DNA from: Olivibacter jilunii
GTDB taxonomy: Bacteria; Bacteroidota; Bacteroidia; Sphingobacteriales; Sphingobacteriaceae
Length of the DNA: 64,000 nucleotides
NCBI RefSeq assembly: GCF_900607235.1
Contig: NZ_LR027853.1
Span: 131,428 to 195,427 of the forward strand
Direction of reading: 5' to 3'
A model generated the notes under the pieces. That model did not search any database and was not told the origin of the DNA. It saw only the letters and a program-made list of their open reading frames with translations. A program made the position numbers and the translations under genes. Numbering within the stretch: the stretch's first letter is position 1; the number at the start of each line of letters is the position of its first letter. Shown here piece by piece: positions 62,162 to 64,000 of the stretch.

Positions 62162-63052
62162 ATGAAAAAGAAATCACCTCAGATCACTTCGCACCATCTT
62201 TCTGAAGATGATTCTAGAGAATTTATTGTTTTTCATATCAATAAACGCCTGTTAAGTTCAAAGGAGTTTAAGCCTTATGATATTTTTAATCCTTTTAAGT
62301 CTGATTTCTTTGCTGTATTAATGGTCCATGAAGGATCTATAGATATTAATTTGAACTTGCAGCACTTTCGATTGGAAAAAAACAATCTGTTGGCATTTGC
62401 TCCCAATATGATCAAACGGTTGATTTCTATTAGTGATGACTGCAAATTTTATGCTATTCTGTATAAATCGTCTTTTTTGGTTAATGCAAATATTAGAGAG
62501 TTCCATCAGGATGTATACGACCTATCCGTTTCAGGTATGCCCTTATATAACCTGGCATTACATGAGATCAAAATCCTAAATAACTTAATTGAAGTTATGT
62601 TATTGCGCAATCATGCGGAAGATGCGAATATGAACGATGCCGTCGTGAAGCACAGTTTTTTAACCTTTATGTATGAGTATGCTTTTTTGTACAGGAAATA
62701 CATAAGAGAGAAGAACCGAAAGGTGTCACGAAAGGAAGACATTATGCTTCGCTTTACCAAGTTGGTAGCCGATAACTTTAAGGAAGAACGAAGTGTTGAT
62801 TTTTATGCAAAAAAGCTTTTTATAACACCCAAGTACCTATCGGAAGTTACTAAAGATGTTTCGGGCAAAACTGCCAGCGCTATTATCGCGGAAATGGTAA
62901 TCATGGAAGCGAAGAGCTTATTGAGCATACCCTCTCTAACTGTCATAGAAGTAGCTGATTTTCTGAATTTCAGTGATATGTCTTTTTTCGGAAAATATTT
63001 TAAAAGGTACACAGGTGTCAATCCAACAAGCTACAGGAAGACGATCGCTTAA
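62162..63052 (+). CDS. AraC-family transcriptional regulator
   Basis: A 296-residue regulator. The N-terminal domain (about 15-180) is cupin-like (FFAVLMVHEGSIDINLNLQHFRLEKNNLLAFAPNMI). The C-terminal domain (about 195-295) has two HTH motifs: FYAKKLFITPKYLSEVTKDVSGKTAS and VADFLNFSDMSFFGKYFKRYTGVNPTSYRK, the AraC signature. The ligand is unknown. It lies just downstream of the lipoprotein and may share its transcript or act on neighbours. Confidence 0.94.
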   Translation: MKKKSPQITSHHLSEDDSREFIVFHINKRLLSSKEFKPYDIFNPFKSDFFAVLMVHEGSIDINLNLQHFRLEKNNLLAFAPNMIKRLISISDDCKFYAILYKSSFLVNANIREFHQDVYDLSVSGMPLYNLALHEIKILNNLIEVMLLRNHAEDANMNDAVVKHSFLTFMYEYAFLYRKYIREKNRKVSRKEDIMLRFTKLVADNFKEERSVDFYAKKLFITPKYLSEVTKDVSGKTASAIIAEMVIMEAKSLLSIPSLTVIEVADFLNFSDMSFFGKYFKRYTGVNPTSYRKTIA

Positions 63053-63548
63053 TGTAGAATACTCATGTTAATGTCAAATTTGTTGGTAACGCAACGATTA
63101 TTTTTGTTGATAACTTTTTCCTATCTCTATACTCTTTATCTTAGTCTTTTATATTGCTTTGGTCTGTAATTGGTTGAAAATAAGCGAATAATAGTGTGTA
63201 TTATATTAACGTTTAAGGAATATTTCGTTGATATAAAATAAATTTTTATGCAGTTTCGAAGATTTTGTTAATTTTATATTAACAAAACAATGTACATAAC
63301 CTAATCTTACAGCGAAATAAAATACAGAATTTTAGACGTGTTGCTGTATGAAGAATAGCTGTAAAATGTTGGTTTAACCTAAAAATAGGCAGGATTTTTA
63401 AATAAATTTCATCTTTAAGATTGAGATGAGAGCAGATTTTATACAGAAAAAATGACCAATTTTGGCGACATATGTACCTTTTTTAAATTTAATATTGAAT
63501 TGATATTTGTGGCGTTATTAGTTGACATACAAACGATTTTTATAATAG
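63053..63548. other. 496-base intergenic region AraC / MarR
   Basis: Very AT-rich and non-coding in all frames. A 10-bp perfect hairpin (TTTTGTTAAT / ATTAACAAAA, 63263-63287) lies about 210 bases after the AraC stop, perhaps a terminator. No tandem array, tRNA or recognised riboswitch was seen. GATATTTG near 63501 is a weak -7 candidate for the MarR gene. Confidence 0.5.
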
Positions 63549-63998
63549 ATGAATCAGGTGAAAAATAATGATGATTTAGCCATATTCCACCTCGATAACC
63601 TGAGTAAGTTGTTGCGAAACAAAGCCAATCAATATTTGTCAGCTCAAGGAATCGAAGTGAGGATAGAACAGCTGCCTGTTTTGTTTAGTATACCGGAGGA
63701 GGGGCTTCCGCAGCAGCAAATTGCAGATGAGATCGGGAGAGATAAATCGTCGGTACTTCGGACTATTTCCAATTTAGAAAAGGAAGATTTGGTCCGAGTA
63801 ACTACAGATGTAGCTGATAAAAGAAAAAATTGCGTCATGCTTACACCCAAGGGGCGTGCTTTGGCAAGACTTATCAAAGACAAAATAGTGAATCTTGAAA
63901 AAGTTTTGTTCAATAGCTTGAAGAGCCCGGAGCATGATCGATTTATGCAGGTAATAAAATCGATTGGGAATAACCTGCAAAATATACATATAATATAA
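63549..63998 (+). CDS. MarR-family transcriptional regulator
   Basis: A 149-residue winged-helix regulator, complete within the window (stop at 63996-63998). The HTH is LPQQQIADEIGRDKSSVLRTISNLEKEDLVRV (about 53-84), followed by the wing D-K-R-K-N-C-V-M-LTPKG. The gene it controls probably lies beyond the window end. It is unrelated in detail to the MarR at 1249 apart from the shared fold. Confidence 0.93.
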   Translation: MNQVKNNDDLAIFHLDNLSKLLRNKANQYLSAQGIEVRIEQLPVLFSIPEEGLPQQQIADEIGRDKSSVLRTISNLEKEDLVRVTTDVADKRKNCVMLTPKGRALARLIKDKIVNLEKVLFNSLKSPEHDRFMQVIKSIGNNLQNIHII

Positions 63999-64000
63999 CT

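Noticed and set aside
63053-63548. A small RNA or tRNA gene in the long AraC-MarR spacer
   Set aside because: No cloverleaf, promoter-terminator pair or conserved RNA motif could be recognised; only one AT-rich hairpin is present.

Overview
The window looks like chromosomal DNA of a member of the Bacteroidota, most likely of the Sphingobacteriaceae type. The signs are a fused SecDF, a type IX secretion (type B) C-terminal sorting domain, Bacteroidota-only families (DUF4783, DUF4294), a bacillithiol gene (bshB1), TAnnTTTG promoter -7 boxes, and few Shine-Dalgarno sequences. I saw no phage, insertion sequence, CRISPR array, rRNA or tRNA. Most genes are housekeeping genes in short operons on both strands.

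Layout. 0.2-6.5 kb, minus strand: a MarR regulator with a ferredoxin-NADP reductase, then secDF, then thyA-folA. 6.9-10.3 kb, plus strand: three secreted surface proteins, of which only the last carries the type IX sorting domain. 10.4-16.3 kb: ispE, a TIM-barrel sugar isomerase/epimerase, a YtxH protein, ccmB-ccmC-ccmD (cytochrome c maturation) and glutamate dehydrogenase. 16.4-28.6 kb: lon, a TPR protein, a lipoprotein, gpmI, DUF4783, nadC, plsY, an M48 metalloprotease lipoprotein, purA-pabB and fur. 28.8-37.5 kb: a RelA/SpoT enzyme, DUF4294-gpx-bshB1, an acyl-CoA dehydrogenase, a LuxC-type acyl-CoA reductase divergent from a dicluster ferredoxin, a universal stress protein and an NlpC/P60 peptidase. 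37.5-43.3 kb: arginine decarboxylase, CtlX, an arginine deiminase and divergent argS. 43.4-49.2 kb: a complete seven-gene Mrp Na+/H+ antiporter operon. 49.2-64 kb: an MBL hydrolase, pckA, an S9 peptidase, an IscA-like protein and cysteine desulfurase, a glycosidase-like lipoprotein translationally coupled to a ClC channel, a lipoprotein, and AraC and MarR regulators.

Functional themes are redox and Fe-S handling (FNR, ferredoxin, IscA/NifS, GPx, BshB1, Ccm), arginine catabolism, cation homeostasis and cell-surface export.

The structure least explained by genes is a family of degenerate tandem repeats with a period of exactly 7 or 8 bases, present at about ten intergenic sites, mostly within 60 bases after stop codons. 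In one case (ispE) the array supplies the stop codon. A second theme is that TAnnTTTG-like -7 boxes lie 4-6 bases before the ATG of several genes, which predicts leaderless or near-leaderless mRNAs and makes longer TTG-started gene calls wrong.
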